Shown here: in pieces, positions 17,274 through 26,396 of the stretch
Layout of the letters: each line of letters starts with the position of its first letter
How positions within the stretch are numbered: the stretch's first letter is position 1
Assembly (NCBI RefSeq): GCF_003693445.1
Contig: NZ_RFAR01000051.1
Coordinates: 1-64,000 of the forward strand
Origin: Aquitalea palustris
Lineage (GTDB): Bacteria > Pseudomonadota > Gammaproteobacteria > Burkholderiales > Chromobacteriaceae
Reading direction: 5' to 3'
Length of the DNA stretch: 64,000 bases
Program-made: the position numbers and the translations under genes
Notes under the pieces: generated by a model
Told to the model about the DNA's origin: nothing
What the model saw: the letters and a program-made list of their open reading frames with translations, nothing else
The model's database searches: none

Positions 17274-17424
17274 GTTGATCTTCCGGCTTGAGGGAGTGAA
17301 GCCAGGATTTTGTCGTAGTCTGGCGGCAGGCCTCCTTGAGGCAGGATAAGAAAATCTGCCCCGCAAGCAGTGCAAGCATCCGCTGTTGTTTTAAGATGTC
17401 GGCATTATCGTGAGGAGAACAGGC

Positions 17425-17748
17425 ATGCACCCTGCACGCTGCCCGCCAGCCAGCGAGGCCGTTAATTTGTTGCAGCTGCCTAATGTCGGACCAGCCATGG
17501 CAGCGGATTTAAACTTGCTGGGGTATGACAGCCCGCAATCGCTGCGCCAGGCTGATCCCTATGCGCTTTACCAGGCCCTGTGCCAGCAAACCGGCCAACG
17601 GCATGATCCTTGCGTGCTGGATGTTTTCATCGCACTTACGCATTACTTGCTGCAGGATCAGGCCCTGCCGTGGTGGCATTTCACGGCGCAGCGCAAGGCC
17701 GAGCTTGCCAGCAGGGCTGTCGGCCCCGCATGGCCGCTTGTACAATAG
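17425..17748 (+). CDS. Helix-hairpin-helix protein (Cdd1/pathogenicity-locus type)
   Basis: 107 residues. The helix-hairpin-helix segment (about 16-50) contains LLQLPNVGPAMAADLNLLGY, followed by DPYALYQALCQQTGQRHDPCVLDVF, the pattern of the small Cdd1/mitomycin-resistance-like family. HhH motifs usually contact DNA non-specifically. The ATG with AGGAG seven bases upstream is used. It is divergent from the DUF2249 gene and precedes the pqi operon by 6 bases, so it may be transcribed with it. Actual role unknown. Confidence 0.78.
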   Translation: MHPARCPPASEAVNLLQLPNVGPAMAADLNLLGYDSPQSLRQADPYALYQALCQQTGQRHDPCVLDVFIALTHYLLQDQALPWWHFTAQRKAELASRAVGPAWPLVQ

Positions 17749-17754
17749 CCAGCC

Positions 17755-18390
17755 ATGACGAACTCTCTCGTTTCCCCGGCAGATTCACCGGTACTGGCCT
17801 GCCACGAGTGTGATCTGTTGCAAACTGCCCCCACGCATGCCACCCACGGCGTCTGCTGCAGTCGCTGCGGCTGCCAGCTGCTGCCCGGCCCCGGCTATCA
17901 GCCCGCCACTTCGCTGGCCCTGGTGCTGGCCGGTCTGCTGGTCTTCATCCTGGCCAATGTCTTCCCGGTAGTCGGGCTGGAAGCCGGCGGCGTGCGCACC
18001 GCCACCACCTTGCTTGGCACCGCCTGGCAACTGACCCAGCAACAGATGCAGCCGGTGGCGCTGCTCATCCTGCTCACTGGCGTGCTGTTGCCCGGCCTGG
18101 AGCTGCTCTGCCTGCTCTATTTGTTGCTGCCGCTGTCGCTGGGTCGTGCGCCGCGTGGCTTTGCTGCCGTGATGCGACTGGTGCGCATTCTGCATCCCTG
18201 GGGCATGGTGGAGGTTTTTCTATTGGGTGTGCTGGTGTCGCTGGTCAAGCTGGCCCACATGGCTGCTGTGCATCCCGGCATCGGCCTGTGGTCGTTTTTT
18301 GCCCTGATCCTGTTGCTGGCCAGTAGTGCCAGTCGCTTTGATGCCGGCCTGCTATGGGAGCGCTACCACGCATGTCGCACCTCCCGCTGA
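17755..18390 (+). CDS. pqiA: PqiA-family membrane protein, first half
   Basis: 211 residues carrying one PqiA domain. The cytosolic zinc-ribbon-like part has cysteines at 16, 19, 35, 38 and 40 (CHEC and CSRCGC). Four membrane segments follow (about 56-195). E. coli PqiA has two such domains in one chain of about 417 residues; here each is a separate gene. PqiA with PqiB and PqiC forms a trans-envelope lipid-transport system. The 3' end overlaps the next gene by 19 bases. Confidence 0.9.
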   Translation: MTNSLVSPADSPVLACHECDLLQTAPTHATHGVCCSRCGCQLLPGPGYQPATSLALVLAGLLVFILANVFPVVGLEAGGVRTATTLLGTAWQLTQQQMQPVALLILLTGVLLPGLELLCLLYLLLPLSLGRAPRGFAAVMRLVRILHPWGMVEVFLLGVLVSLVKLAHMAAVHPGIGLWSFFALILLLASSASRFDAGLLWERYHACRTSR

Positions 18391-19013
18391 AGACGGCCGC
18401 TCGCCACGGCATGTGGAGTTGTCATGGCTGCAGTCTGTTGTGCCGTCTGCCCGCCGGGGCAGACCAGGCCGCCTGGCATTGTCCGCGTTGCGGCGCAGCG
18501 CTGCACCGGCGCAAGCCGCATAGCCTGCAATACGCCTGGGCCTATCTGATTGCCGCGATAATCTGTTATATCCCGGCCAATCTGCTGCCCATCATGCTCA
18601 CCGACATGCTGTCCGGCACTCAGCGCGACACCATCATGAGCGGGGTGGTCTATCTGTGGCAGGGTGGTTCCTGGCCGCTGGCGCTGGTGGTGTTCATCGC
18701 CAGCGTGCTGGTGCCCTTGCTGAAGATACTGTCCATGCTGCTGCTATTGCTTACCGTGCACTGGCGTTCGCGTTGGGCGCCGCGCCAGCGTACCCGGCTG
18801 TACCGCTTGCTGGAGGTGGTGGGGCCGTGGTCGATGCTGGATATTTATGTGGTTGGCTTGCTGGTGGCGCTGGTGCAGTTGCAGTCGCTGGCCACCATCA
18901 AGGCCGGGCCGGGAGCGATTGCCTTTGGTGCGGTCGTGGTGCTGACCATGCTGTCGGCCATGCATTTTGATCCCAGACTGATCTGGGATGTTTTCGAGGA
19001 TGATGATGAGTGA
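18372..19013 (+). CDS. pqiA: PqiA-family membrane protein, second half
   Basis: 213 residues, the second single-domain PqiA protein. Cysteines sit in MWSCHGCSLLCR and AWHCPRCGAAL, then four membrane segments (about 55-200, starting YAWAYLIAAIICYIPANLLP). The start is uncertain: ATG at 18354 and ATG at 18372 are both inside the previous gene, and 18372 gives a shorter, family-like N-terminus. It overlaps the pqiB start by 8 bases. The two PqiA proteins probably work as a heterodimer equivalent to one fused PqiA. Confidence 0.87.
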   Translation: MSHLPLKTAARHGMWSCHGCSLLCRLPAGADQAAWHCPRCGAALHRRKPHSLQYAWAYLIAAIICYIPANLLPIMLTDMLSGTQRDTIMSGVVYLWQGGSWPLALVVFIASVLVPLLKILSMLLLLLTVHWRSRWAPRQRTRLYRLLEVVGPWSMLDIYVVGLLVALVQLQSLATIKAGPGAIAFGAVVVLTMLSAMHFDPRLIWDVFEDDDE

Positions 19014-20664
19014 CAAACACACGCCGCAGACCGCGGATGAAGGTCTGCCCGCCCACCCGGAGAGCGTGCCGCTGGCCGTGGCCGAGCGTCGTCGCCCCAG
19101 CCGCTGGTCGCCTTCGCTGGTCTGGCTGATTCCGCTGGTCGCTGCGCTGATTGGCGGCTATCTGGCGGTGCAGGCCGTGCTGTCGCGCGGGCCCACCATT
19201 ACCATTACCTTCCGCAGTGGCGAAGGGCTGGAGGCCGGCAAGACCCGCATCAAGTACAAGGATGTGGAAATCGGCGAAGTCACCGCGGTACGCATCAGCC
19301 CGGACAGCAAGAATATCGAGGCCACCGCTCAGTTGAGCAAGGAGGCCGAGCGCTTTCTGGCACGCGACAGCCGTTTCTGGATCGTGCGGCCGCGCATTGC
19401 CGGGGGCAGCGTGTCTGGCCTGGGCACGCTGTTGTCCGGTGCCTATGTCGGCATGGATGCCGGCAAGAGTAGCGAGATGAGCCAGCACTTTACCGGGCTG
19501 GAAGTGCCGCCCATTCTTACCGGCGACCTGCCGGGCCGCCAGTTTGTGCTCAAGGCTTCCGAGCTGGGTTCGCTGGATATCGGCGCGCCGGTGTATTTCC
19601 GGCGCGTGCCGGTGGGGCAGGTGGTGGCCTATCAGCTGGACAAAAAGGGCCATAGCGTTGATATCACCGTGTTCATCAACGCTCCCTATGATCACTTTGT
19701 CACCGAAGACAGTCGTTTCTGGCACGCCAGCGGAGTGGATCTGTCGGTCTCGGCCAATGGCCTTAAAGTCAATACCCAGTCGCTCAGCGCCATCCTGCTG
19801 GGTGGGGTGGCCTTTGAAACGCCGGTCACCGTGCAAGAGGGCAAGCCGGCTGCGGCCAGCAGCACTTTCTCCTTGGCCAATACCCGCGATCAGGCCATGC
19901 AGTCACCAGACCACGAGGTGGTCCCGCTGCAACTGAAATTCCAGCAATCGGTACGCGGCCTCACCGTGGGCGCCCCGGTGGACTTCCGCGGCATCATCAT
20001 CGGCGAAGTCACCGCCATCGGCATGGAATACGACGCGCCACGCAAGGACTTCAACATGCTGGTGGATATCCGCATCTACCCCAGCCGTTTGCTGAGCATG
20101 TCGCGCAATATGGATGAAACCCGGCTGCATCAGATGAAACTGGACAAGATGGTCGAGCATGGCATGCGGGCGCAACTGCGCTCCGGTAGTCTGCTCACCG
20201 GTCAGCTGTACGTGGCGCTGGACTTCTTCCGCGACGCCAAACCGGCACAGCTGGGCCACAGCCAGGGCGTGGACGTGCTGCCCACCATTCCGGGTGATCT
20301 GGAAGAACTGCAAGGCGTGCTGCAACGTATCGCCCGCAAGCTGGACAAGGTACCGTTCGACAGCATAGGCCAGGAGCTGGATGGCACCATCAAGGAACTG
20401 CATGCCACGCTGAGCAGCGTCCGCCAACTGGGCGACAGCCTGGATGGCAAGGTCGTCCCGCAAACCGTGCAAACGCTGCAGCAGCTGCAACGCACGCTGG
20501 ATGCCGCCAACCAGACCCTGCAGGCCAATTCACCGCTGCAGCAAGATGTGCGCAAGGCGGCGCAGGATGTCAGCGATACCGCCCGCAGCTTCCGCGCGCT
20601 GAGTGATTATCTCGACCGCCACCCGGAAGCGCTGATCCGTGGCAAGCAGGAAAACAAACCATGA
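19006..20664 (+). CDS. pqiB: PqiB, triple-MCE trans-envelope tunnel protein
   Basis: 552 residues. One N-terminal membrane helix (about 36-56, LVWLIPLVAALIGGYLAVQA) is followed by three MCE/MlaD domains (about 58-150, 172-262 and 300-405). A C-terminal helical region (about 430-540) would form the needle-like tube seen in PqiB. GAPVYFRRVPVGQVV and GAPVDFRGIIIGEVT are typical MCE segments. It is thought to carry phospholipids between the inner and outer membranes. Of three consecutive ATGs, 19006 has the best distance from GAGG. Coupled to both neighbours. Confidence 0.94.
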   Translation: MSDKHTPQTADEGLPAHPESVPLAVAERRRPSRWSPSLVWLIPLVAALIGGYLAVQAVLSRGPTITITFRSGEGLEAGKTRIKYKDVEIGEVTAVRISPDSKNIEATAQLSKEAERFLARDSRFWIVRPRIAGGSVSGLGTLLSGAYVGMDAGKSSEMSQHFTGLEVPPILTGDLPGRQFVLKASELGSLDIGAPVYFRRVPVGQVVAYQLDKKGHSVDITVFINAPYDHFVTEDSRFWHASGVDLSVSANGLKVNTQSLSAILLGGVAFETPVTVQEGKPAAASSTFSLANTRDQAMQSPDHEVVPLQLKFQQSVRGLTVGAPVDFRGIIIGEVTAIGMEYDAPRKDFNMLVDIRIYPSRLLSMSRNMDETRLHQMKLDKMVEHGMRAQLRSGSLLTGQLYVALDFFRDAKPAQLGHSQGVDVLPTIPGDLEELQGVLQRIARKLDKVPFDSIGQELDGTIKELHATLSSVRQLGDSLDGKVVPQTVQTLQQLQRTLDAANQTLQANSPLQQDVRKAAQDVSDTARSFRALSDYLDRHPEALIRGKQENKP

Positions 20665-21272
20665 GCAAGAACACCCTTATCCGTACCGCAAGTGGCCTGC
20701 TACTGGGGCTGGTCCTGGCCGGTTGCAGCTCGGCCCCGCTGCATTACCACCAGTTGCAGGCCGGCCTGCCTGCGCTGGTCGTGCCGCAGGCCGGAGCGGT
20801 GATCCTGGTTGAAGCGGTCAGCCTGCCCGCCGGAGTGGACCGGCCGCAGCTGCTGCTGCAAGACAGCCAGGGCCAGCCCCAGCTACAGGAGCAGCACTAC
20901 TGGACGGCCAGCCTGTCGCGGCTGCTGACGCAGGCGCTGGCGGTGAATCTGTCGCACCAGCTGGGGCTGTCCAGCGTGTATGCTGCGCCGCAACTGAGCC
21001 TGGCGCGGCCCGAACTGAGTGTGACGCTGGATGTCAGGGAATTCCGCCTGCAGCCGGGAGCCGGGGCTACGCTGGCGGCGGCCTGGCGCATCACGCGTCC
21101 GGGCAGCGATGCCAGCTTGCTGCAAGGCTATTTCAGCCAGCATCAGGCCGTGGCCAGTAGCGAACAAACTGCGCTGGTGGCGGCACAGCAGGTGTTGCTG
21201 GACGGGGTGAGCAGCCAGATTGCCGAGGCGCTGGCGGCGCATCCGGCGTGGTTGCGCCACGCAGCAGGCTAG
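20661..21272 (+). CDS. pqiC: PqiC outer-membrane lipoprotein
   Basis: 203 residues with a lipoprotein signal (lipobox LAGC, Cys at about 22) and a PqiC/YmbA-type (ABC-type transport auxiliary) domain. In E. coli PqiC forms an outer-membrane-anchored ring that receives the PqiB tube. ATGA overlap with pqiB. It ends the pqi unit and its 3' end overlaps the convergent amidase gene by 4 bases. Confidence 0.9.
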   Translation: MSKNTLIRTASGLLLGLVLAGCSSAPLHYHQLQAGLPALVVPQAGAVILVEAVSLPAGVDRPQLLLQDSQGQPQLQEQHYWTASLSRLLTQALAVNLSHQLGLSSVYAAPQLSLARPELSVTLDVREFRLQPGAGATLAAAWRITRPGSDASLLQGYFSQHQAVASSEQTALVAAQQVLLDGVSSQIAEALAAHPAWLRHAAG

Positions 21273-22774
21273 CCCTGGTGTAGTGGCGGACGACGCTGGA
21301 ACCAGGGCTGTGCCTGTTCCAGTTGCGCTGCCAGCTGCAGCAGTAGGGCCTCCTTGCCGTAACCTGCCACCATCTGGGTGCCGATGGGCAGATTGGCGTC
21401 ATTCCAGAACAGTGGCACGCTCATGGCTGGCTGGCCGCTCATATTGAAGGGAATGGTCCAGCCGATGTACTCCATCAGCTTGCGCGAGTGCTCGGGCACC
21501 AGCCGGCTCAGTTTCAGCGTCCAGTCCCAGCCCAGATGCCCCAGCAGCAGGGTGGACAGCGATTGTTCGAAACGCGAGGTGGCCAGTGCGCCGATGGCTG
21601 CCGGTGGCTGATTCAGCACCGGCGTCACCAGCACATCGTAGCGCTGATGGAATGCCTGCATGATGCGGCCCTGGCGCAAGGCAAAGTCACGCATCCAGGC
21701 AAATTCGCCTGCTGACAATAGCTCGCCGTAACGGGCCAGTGTCCAGCTGTCGGCCTCGACCAGACGGAAATCAGCCTTGCGCCCGCATAGCCGCTGGCTG
21801 TTGCGCATCAGGCAGGCCAGTTCGCCGCAAATCATCACCAGCATGGCGTGACACATTTCATCGGCACTGCCCAGTGGCGGATGGGCTTCTTCCACTTCAT
21901 GACCCAGATCGCGCAGCAGGCGCAGGCTGTGACTCAGTGCGGCCTCGCCATCGGCATGCAGCTTGCCACCCAGAAACGGCTGGCGGGTAAAGGCTATGCG
22001 CAGCTGACCGACGGGTTGTTGCAGGCTGGCCAGAAAAGAGGCCTCTGGCGCTGGGCAATGATAGGCGTCGCCTGTATCAAAGCCCTTGCACAGGATGTCC
22101 AGCATGGCTGCACTGTCGCGCACGCTGCGGGTCAAGGCGTGTTCACTGGCATAGCCTTGCCACAGTTCGGAAGTATGCGGGCCACAGGGCGAGCGGCCAC
22201 GGCTGGGCTTCAGACCAAACAGCCCGCAGTTAGATGCCGGGATGCGGATGGAGCCACCGCCGTCGCCGCCATGGGCAATGGGTACCATGCCGGTCGCCAC
22301 GGCTGCCGCCGAGCCACCGCTGGAGCCGCCACAAGTCCGGCTGGTATCCCAGGGATTGCGGGTGGCACCGCTGAGCCTGGATTCGGTGTAGGGATAAAGA
22401 CCGAATTCCGGCGTGGTGGTCTTGCCGGCGAAAATCAGCCCGGCCTGGCGGTAACGACGGATCAGTTCACTATCTTCGGTGGCGACATGGTGCTGAAACA
22501 GGTGGCTGCCGCTACGGGTGGGGCAGCCCTGGATGTCGGCCTGCAAGTCCTTGATCAGGATGGGCAGGCCGGCCAGGGGGCTGGCAGCAGCGCGTTGCGG
22601 CTGGCGGGCTGCTTGTTCATCCAGGCGCAGCAGCACGGCATTGACCGCCGGATTGTGCAAATCCATCCGCTCCTGCGCCGCGCGCAATAAATCGGCAGTG
22701 CTGATCTCACCCTTGGCCAGCAGGGCGGCCAGCGCGATACCGTCGTGATTTTCGTATTCTGGGAAAAAGGCCAT
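21269..22774 (-). CDS. Amidase-signature family hydrolase
   Basis: 501 residues. The amidase signature is complete. The catalytic Lys lies in LPILIKDLQA. The Ser-rich GGSSGGSAAAVATGMVPIAH and the GGDGGGSIRIPAS segment hold the cis-Ser and nucleophilic Ser. AS enzymes hydrolyse amides, and GatA shares the fold, but there is no gatB or gatC here. MAFFPEYENHDGIALAALLA is taken as the start; in-frame starts at 22807 (ATG) and 22831 (TTG) have no better ribosome binding site. Substrate unknown. Confidence 0.88.
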   Translation of the reverse strand: MAFFPEYENHDGIALAALLAKGEISTADLLRAAQERMDLHNPAVNAVLLRLDEQAARQPQRAAASPLAGLPILIKDLQADIQGCPTRSGSHLFQHHVATEDSELIRRYRQAGLIFAGKTTTPEFGLYPYTESRLSGATRNPWDTSRTCGGSSGGSAAAVATGMVPIAHGGDGGGSIRIPASNCGLFGLKPSRGRSPCGPHTSELWQGYASEHALTRSVRDSAAMLDILCKGFDTGDAYHCPAPEASFLASLQQPVGQLRIAFTRQPFLGGKLHADGEAALSHSLRLLRDLGHEVEEAHPPLGSADEMCHAMLVMICGELACLMRNSQRLCGRKADFRLVEADSWTLARYGELLSAGEFAWMRDFALRQGRIMQAFHQRYDVLVTPVLNQPPAAIGALATSRFEQSLSTLLLGHLGWDWTLKLSRLVPEHSRKLMEYIGWTIPFNMSGQPAMSVPLFWNDANLPIGTQMVAGYGKEALLLQLAAQLEQAQPWFQRRPPLHQG

Positions 22775-22996
22775 GGAGATCACCGGTTGATGCAATCCTG
22801 AGAGCATAATCGCTTCTGGCTCATGCTCCAATACGGCTTGGTCGGATTGAATTGCGCATAAATTTATTTGTGTGAATTAAAAAATCATTTATTTAAAAAA
22901 ATAAGGTTTATTGTGCTTTTAAATTGATTTAATTGGCAATGATATTTAAGTGGCTTTGGGTAAAATTTCTGCTGTCACCCATTTCGCTACATCATC

Positions 22997-23950
22997 ATGT
23001 CCCATCCAAGTCCCCGGTCTTCCCGCAGCGCTTATCTGCTGCTGGTACTGACCATGCTGCTGTGGTCGACCAACTTTGTCATTGCCCGTGCCATTCATGG
23101 CCAGATCGGTCCTTTCGGTTTGGCCTTCGGCCGCTGGGCAATTGCCTTGCTTTGTCTGCTGCCGTTCGGGCTGCCGCGCCTGGCCCGCGCCTGGCCTTTG
23201 TTGAGGCAACAGTGGCAAAAGCTGCTATTGCTGGGTGTGTTCGGAATCGGGCTGACCAATACACTGGTCTATGTCGCGGTACGTAGCACCACGGCCACCA
23301 ACGCCGTCATTCTCAATAGCGCCACGCCGATGATGGTGCTGGTACTGGGCTCGCTGTACTTCCGGCAGCGGCTGAGCCGGCGTCAGTGGGCTGGCATGGG
23401 CCTGGCACTGGCAGGGGCCTTGCTGATCGTACTCAAAGGAAATCTGCTGGGCATGAGTCATTTCCAGTTCAGTAGCGGCGATCTGCTGGTGCTGGCTGCC
23501 GGGCTGTGCTGGGCGGTGTATACGCTTGGCTTGCGCACGCTCCGGCCCGGGCTGGACCCGCTGGTCATGATGATGGTGCTGCTGCTGGTGGGCGAGGTAC
23601 TACTGCTGCCGGCTTTTGTAGAGGAAACCTGGCAGGCCGGCGGCTTTCACCTGCTGTCCGGCCCGGTGATGGGCTGCTTGCTGTATCTGGGCATTTTCCC
23701 TTCGGTGCTGGCTTTCCTGATGTATAACCGCGCCATTGCCCAAGTGGGTGCGGCCAAGGCGGCGGCTTTTCTCTATCTGATGCCAGCCTTCGGTGCCCTG
23801 CAGTCCATCCTGCTGCTGGGAGAGGATTTGCGTTGGTATCATGTGGCTGGCTTGGCCGCTATTTTCTCGGGCATTGTGCTCGGTTCTCTCAGCCGTGGCA
23901 CGGTTGCTGCCACTGCACGCCGGTCGACAGAACTGTCAGCTGCCAAATAA
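22997..23950 (+). CDS. EamA/DMT-superfamily exporter
   Basis: 317 residues with ten hydrophobic segments arranged as two EamA repeats (about 12-145 and 158-300). The N-terminal LLWSTNFVIARAIHG and SATPMMVLVLGSLYFRQRL are typical of drug/metabolite transporters that export amino acids or other metabolites. An AT-rich region of about 170 bases upstream separates it from the divergent amidase. Substrate unknown. Confidence 0.9.
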   Translation: MSHPSPRSSRSAYLLLVLTMLLWSTNFVIARAIHGQIGPFGLAFGRWAIALLCLLPFGLPRLARAWPLLRQQWQKLLLLGVFGIGLTNTLVYVAVRSTTATNAVILNSATPMMVLVLGSLYFRQRLSRRQWAGMGLALAGALLIVLKGNLLGMSHFQFSSGDLLVLAAGLCWAVYTLGLRTLRPGLDPLVMMMVLLLVGEVLLLPAFVEETWQAGGFHLLSGPVMGCLLYLGIFPSVLAFLMYNRAIAQVGAAKAAAFLYLMPAFGALQSILLLGEDLRWYHVAGLAAIFSGIVLGSLSRGTVAATARRSTELSAAK

Positions 23951-24409
23951 TGTGGTTTTGACTACGGATTTTTACGGATGGTTAAAAGTGTTGGCAGCGA
24001 CTAAAGTTAGTTCTGTTGGCAGTGCCCGTACTTATTGGATCTCCTGTAGTACCTGCCAACCTTCTTTTTGCTTGTTGTTGAAGTACCTCTGGCTTTTGTT
24101 CCTCTTCAGTATTGGCTATAGCTCGGCCCGGTGAATCTTCCCCGACTCACCGGGCATTTTCTTGCCCGCCGTCATCCCCTGGTTTTAATTTTACACTGCC
24201 ATGCCTGATGCCGAATGATGTCGCCGTCAGTACCCAGCCCTGCTGGTGATGAGCTGATTCGGCGTAAATCATGGTCAGTCGGCGGTCTATCCCCTACAAT
24301 GACGGCAGATCAACAGCGGCTGTGCCGATGGCGGCATGCAGCGGACGGGAATGGCCCGTAGCGGCATGACACCCGGCGCTACCCGCTTTTTTTATTACAG
24401 GATTATCCA
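23951..24409. other. Intergenic region between DMT exporter and pseudouridine synthase
   Basis: 459 bases. It contains one terminator at 24126-24160. I find no open frame with a ribosome binding site. The last 100 bases presumably carry the promoter of the pseudouridine synthase gene. Confidence 0.5.
24126..24160 (+). terminator. Rho-independent terminator-like hairpin
   Basis: Perfect 9-base stem GCCCGGTGA / TCACCGGGC with a 12-base loop, followed by ATTTTCTT. It lies 175 bases after the DMT exporter stop. Confidence 0.7.
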
Positions 24410-25138
24410 ATGGAACCCGTGCGCCTTTCCAAGCGTATGGCCGAGCTGGGCATCTGTTCCCGTCGCGAGGCGGACAGCTATATCGAGCAAGGCTGGGTCA
24501 AGGTAGACGGCGAAGTGGCCGTGCTTGGCCAGAAAGTGCTGCCGCACAACACCATCGAAGTACTGAAGAAGGCGCAGGATGCGCAAGCTTCCCGCGTCAC
24601 CATTCTGCTGAACAAGCCGATGGGCTATGTCTCCGGCCAGGCAGAAAAGGGTTATCAACCGGCGGTAACGTTGGTGAAGCCAGACAATCACTGGATGGAA
24701 GACCCCAGCAAGAAGCGCTTCATTCCTGCCCATCTGCGTGGTCTGGCCCCGGCCGGGCGGCTGGATATCGATTCGGTCGGCCTGCTGGTGCTGACGCAGG
24801 ATGGTCGTGTCGCCAAGCACATCATCGGCGAGAACTCCGAGGTGGAGAAGGAATACCTGGTTCGTGTGACCGGGGAGCTGGACGAGCGTGGCCTGGCCCT
24901 GCTCAATCATGGTCTGTCGCTGGATGGCGAAGCGCTGAAGCCGGCTGAAGTTGCCTGGCAGAACGAAGACCAGTTGCGCTTTGTCCTGCGCGAAGGCAAG
25001 AAGCGCCAGATTCGCCGCATGTGCGAGCTGGTAGGCTTGCGCGTGGTGGGGCTGAAGCGTATCCGCATCGGCACCATCAAGCTGGGCAATCTGCCCACCG
25101 GGCAATGGCGTTACCTGCGTGACGACGAGATGTTCTGA
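24410..25138 (+). CDS. RsuA/RluF-family 23S rRNA pseudouridine synthase
   Basis: 242 residues. An N-terminal S4 RNA-binding domain (about 4-60, [20 protein letters not shown]) is followed by the synthase domain with the catalytic Asp (D119) in [17 protein letters not shown] and the late [11 protein letters not shown] motif. The RsuA/RluB/E/F branch modifies single uridines in rRNA. The N-terminal S4 sequence resembles RluF most. A segment of about 20 residues ([18 protein letters not shown]) precedes the catalytic motif. The exact uridine is not assigned. Confidence 0.87.
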   Translation: MEPVRLSKRMAELGICSRREADSYIEQGWVKVDGEVAVLGQKVLPHNTIEVLKKAQDAQASRVTILLNKPMGYVSGQAEKGYQPAVTLVKPDNHWMEDPSKKRFIPAHLRGLAPAGRLDIDSVGLLVLTQDGRVAKHIIGENSEVEKEYLVRVTGELDERGLALLNHGLSLDGEALKPAEVAWQNEDQLRFVLREGKKRQIRRMCELVGLRVVGLKRIRIGTIKLGNLPTGQWRYLRDDEMF

Positions 25139-25159
25139 GCGCTGGCATGTCTCGGGCAA

Positions 25160-25186
25160 ACACGGCGACAGATGGTCGCCGTTTTG
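25160..25186 (+). terminator. Rho-independent terminator
   Basis: Stem ACGGCGAC / GTCGCCGT with TTTT after it, about 25 bases after the pseudouridine synthase stop. Confidence 0.8.
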
Positions 25187-25226
25187 CATGGTGGCGGCTG
25201 ACTTGGTTTTGTAAGGCGGGCATGAC

Positions 25227-26180
25227 ATGATCACTGCCATGAACGCCTATCTCATTCCCTTGTTGTTGGTGCTGGCTGCCGTGGTGCTGGCCTGCTGTTT
25301 TCCTTCTGCCACCGGCCAGTACATGGTCCGGGCCTATTTGCGGCTGGCCGGTTTTCGCAGCCGTCGATTATTGCTGCAGCAGGGTGGTGAGCTGGCTTTT
25401 CTGGAGGGCGGGCAGGGCAGCAGCGTGTTGCTGATTCACGGTTTCGGCGGGGATGGTCCGGCTAGTTGGGGGAGGGTGATGGCCGGACTGGTCCGGCGTC
25501 ACCATGTGCTGGTGCCGGACTTGCTGTGGTTCGGTGGCAGTCATGCGGCCGGCGCGCCTTCGCTGCTGGCGCAGGCTGATGCGCTGGAGGCGCTGATTCG
25601 CGCGCGCATCACTGGCCCGGTGCAAGTGGTGGGCTTGTCCTACGGCGGCTTTGTTGCGCTGGAGCTGGCGCGGCGTTTGCCGCAGCAGGTATCGCAGCTG
25701 GTGATCATGGCCTCGCCTGGCATGGTGTATACCCCGGAAGATCAGCAGGACTTGCTGGCCCGTGCACGGGTGGCATCGGCCGAGCAGCTGTTCGTTCCGG
25801 CCGATCCACAGGGTGTGGCGCGCATGATGGCGATGGTGGGTAGCCCGCTGGCCCGGGCACCGCAATTCTTGTTGAAGGATGTCTGGCAGTTCTATTACCG
25901 GGACCGCGCACCACAGCTGCGGGCGCTGATGCAGGAGCTGGCCAGCCGGCAGGAGCAGCATCTGGAGCGCTATTCCCAGCCATTGGCGATGCCGGTTGCC
26001 GTGGTCTGGGGCTCCCAGGACGAGATTTTTCCGCTGGATATTGGTCAGCGCTTGGCGCTCTTGCTGGATGCGCCGCTGATTACCATTGACGGTGGCACCC
26101 ATGTGCTGCCAGTGGTGTTTGCCGTGCAGACACTGGCGGCTTTGCAAGACATTTTGCAAGGCAGTTCGCCACAAGTTTGA
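25227..26180 (+). CDS. Membrane-anchored alpha/beta hydrolase
   Basis: 317 residues. An N-terminal hydrophobic segment (about 6-24) probably anchors the protein or acts as a signal. The alpha/beta hydrolase fold follows: oxyanion-hole HGFGGDG (about 71-77), nucleophile S138 in GLSYGG, acid in WGSQDEIFP and His in DGGTHVLP. It resembles lipase/esterase or MhpC-like members. No pathway genes are adjacent to define the substrate. An AAGG box precedes the ATG by ten bases. Confidence 0.85.
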   Translation: MITAMNAYLIPLLLVLAAVVLACCFPSATGQYMVRAYLRLAGFRSRRLLLQQGGELAFLEGGQGSSVLLIHGFGGDGPASWGRVMAGLVRRHHVLVPDLLWFGGSHAAGAPSLLAQADALEALIRARITGPVQVVGLSYGGFVALELARRLPQQVSQLVIMASPGMVYTPEDQQDLLARARVASAEQLFVPADPQGVARMMAMVGSPLARAPQFLLKDVWQFYYRDRAPQLRALMQELASRQEQHLERYSQPLAMPVAVVWGSQDEIFPLDIGQRLALLLDAPLITIDGGTHVLPVVFAVQTLAALQDILQGSSPQV

Positions 26181-26396
26181 TGCTGCGCTACAGCACACCG
26201 GTAAAATCCTGGCATGCTGTATCAGGCCGCTCTGCTCGGCCTGCGGTATTGGGCTGGCTGATGTTCTGGCTGCCTGCGCCGCCTCTTCCCGCCTGTGCCG
26301 CAGCAGGCAACAATCCTGAATGTGCGGGAGCATGATCATAATCCGCTACTACAGGCCCTGCTCTGGCCTGTAGTCTGTTGTGAAGGGAGTTTGCCG

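Noticed and set aside
17230-17430. 66-codon minus-strand frame upstream of the DUF2249 gene
   Set aside because: Overlaps the DUF2249 start in another frame and crosses the promoter region of the divergent HhH gene; no ribosome binding site.
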